DNA of 35,887 nucleotides, taken from contig JAPLNQ010000101.1 of the NCBI GenBank assembly GCA_026401075.1, positions 1-35,887 of the forward strand, in the 5' to 3' direction. This document shows positions 35,862 through 35,887 of this stretch, in pieces (the stretch's first letter is position 1; every line of letters begins with the position of its first letter). Under the pieces are notes generated by a model. That model did not search any database. It saw only the letters and a program-made list of their open reading frames with translations, and was not told where the DNA came from. The position numbers were made by a program, and so were the translations under genes. The stretch is from Planctomycetia bacterium. Lineage in GTDB: Bacteria > Planctomycetota > Planctomycetia > Pirellulales > UBA1268.

Positions 35862-35887
35862 GTGGCCACGAGTTTTTAACTTGTGGA
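35862..35887 (+). repeat. Intergenic palindromic repeat, copy D2 (GTGGCCACGAGTTTTTAACTTGTGGA), cut by window end
   Basis: 36-nt exact reverse-complement identity of 35852-35887 to 11762-11797. Confidence 0.85.

Noticed and set aside
1-35887. CRISPR arrays, tRNA/rRNA genes, prophage, toxin-antitoxin or defence islands
   Set aside because: Looked for regular direct repeats with spacers, tRNA-like cloverleafs in intergenic gaps and hallmark proteins; none seen by eye. A covariance-model scan (tRNAscan-SE, Infernal) was not possible.

Overview
GC-rich, gene-dense chromosomal window with a strong Planctomycetes (Pirellulales-like) signature. It has a DUF1501 gene beside a PSCyt1/DUF1549/DUF1553 gene, a PVC-type haem CxxCH/HEAT dehydrogenase-like protein, a 'xEPLEQR' planctomycete extracellular protein, sialidase-like proteins, and very large exported proteins of unclear function. 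Housekeeping genes are interspersed: leuB, bioA, a PfkB-family kinase, chrA, a GAF-SpoIIE phosphatase, and a release-factor-like GGQ protein. I saw no CRISPR array, rRNA, tRNA, phage module or transposase. I did not find a convincing complete new multi-gene system. The most interesting unexplained signals are: (i) a dispersed intergenic ~25-bp palindromic repeat family, consensus about GTGGCGRCAAGWTTKNAWCTTGT, with seven copies at four loci in three arrangements, including a 36-nt exact inverted duplicate about 24 kb apart; (ii) a perfect 28-nt inverted-repeat hairpin that caps a truncated sialidase remnant and contains the DUF1501 stop codon; (iii) three reading-frame lesions (about 2645, about 28100, about 35560) in otherwise well-conserved genes; (iv) a degenerate 15-bp coding minisatellite joining modules of a 1620-aa exported protein. 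Family names come from motif recognition only; no database search was run.
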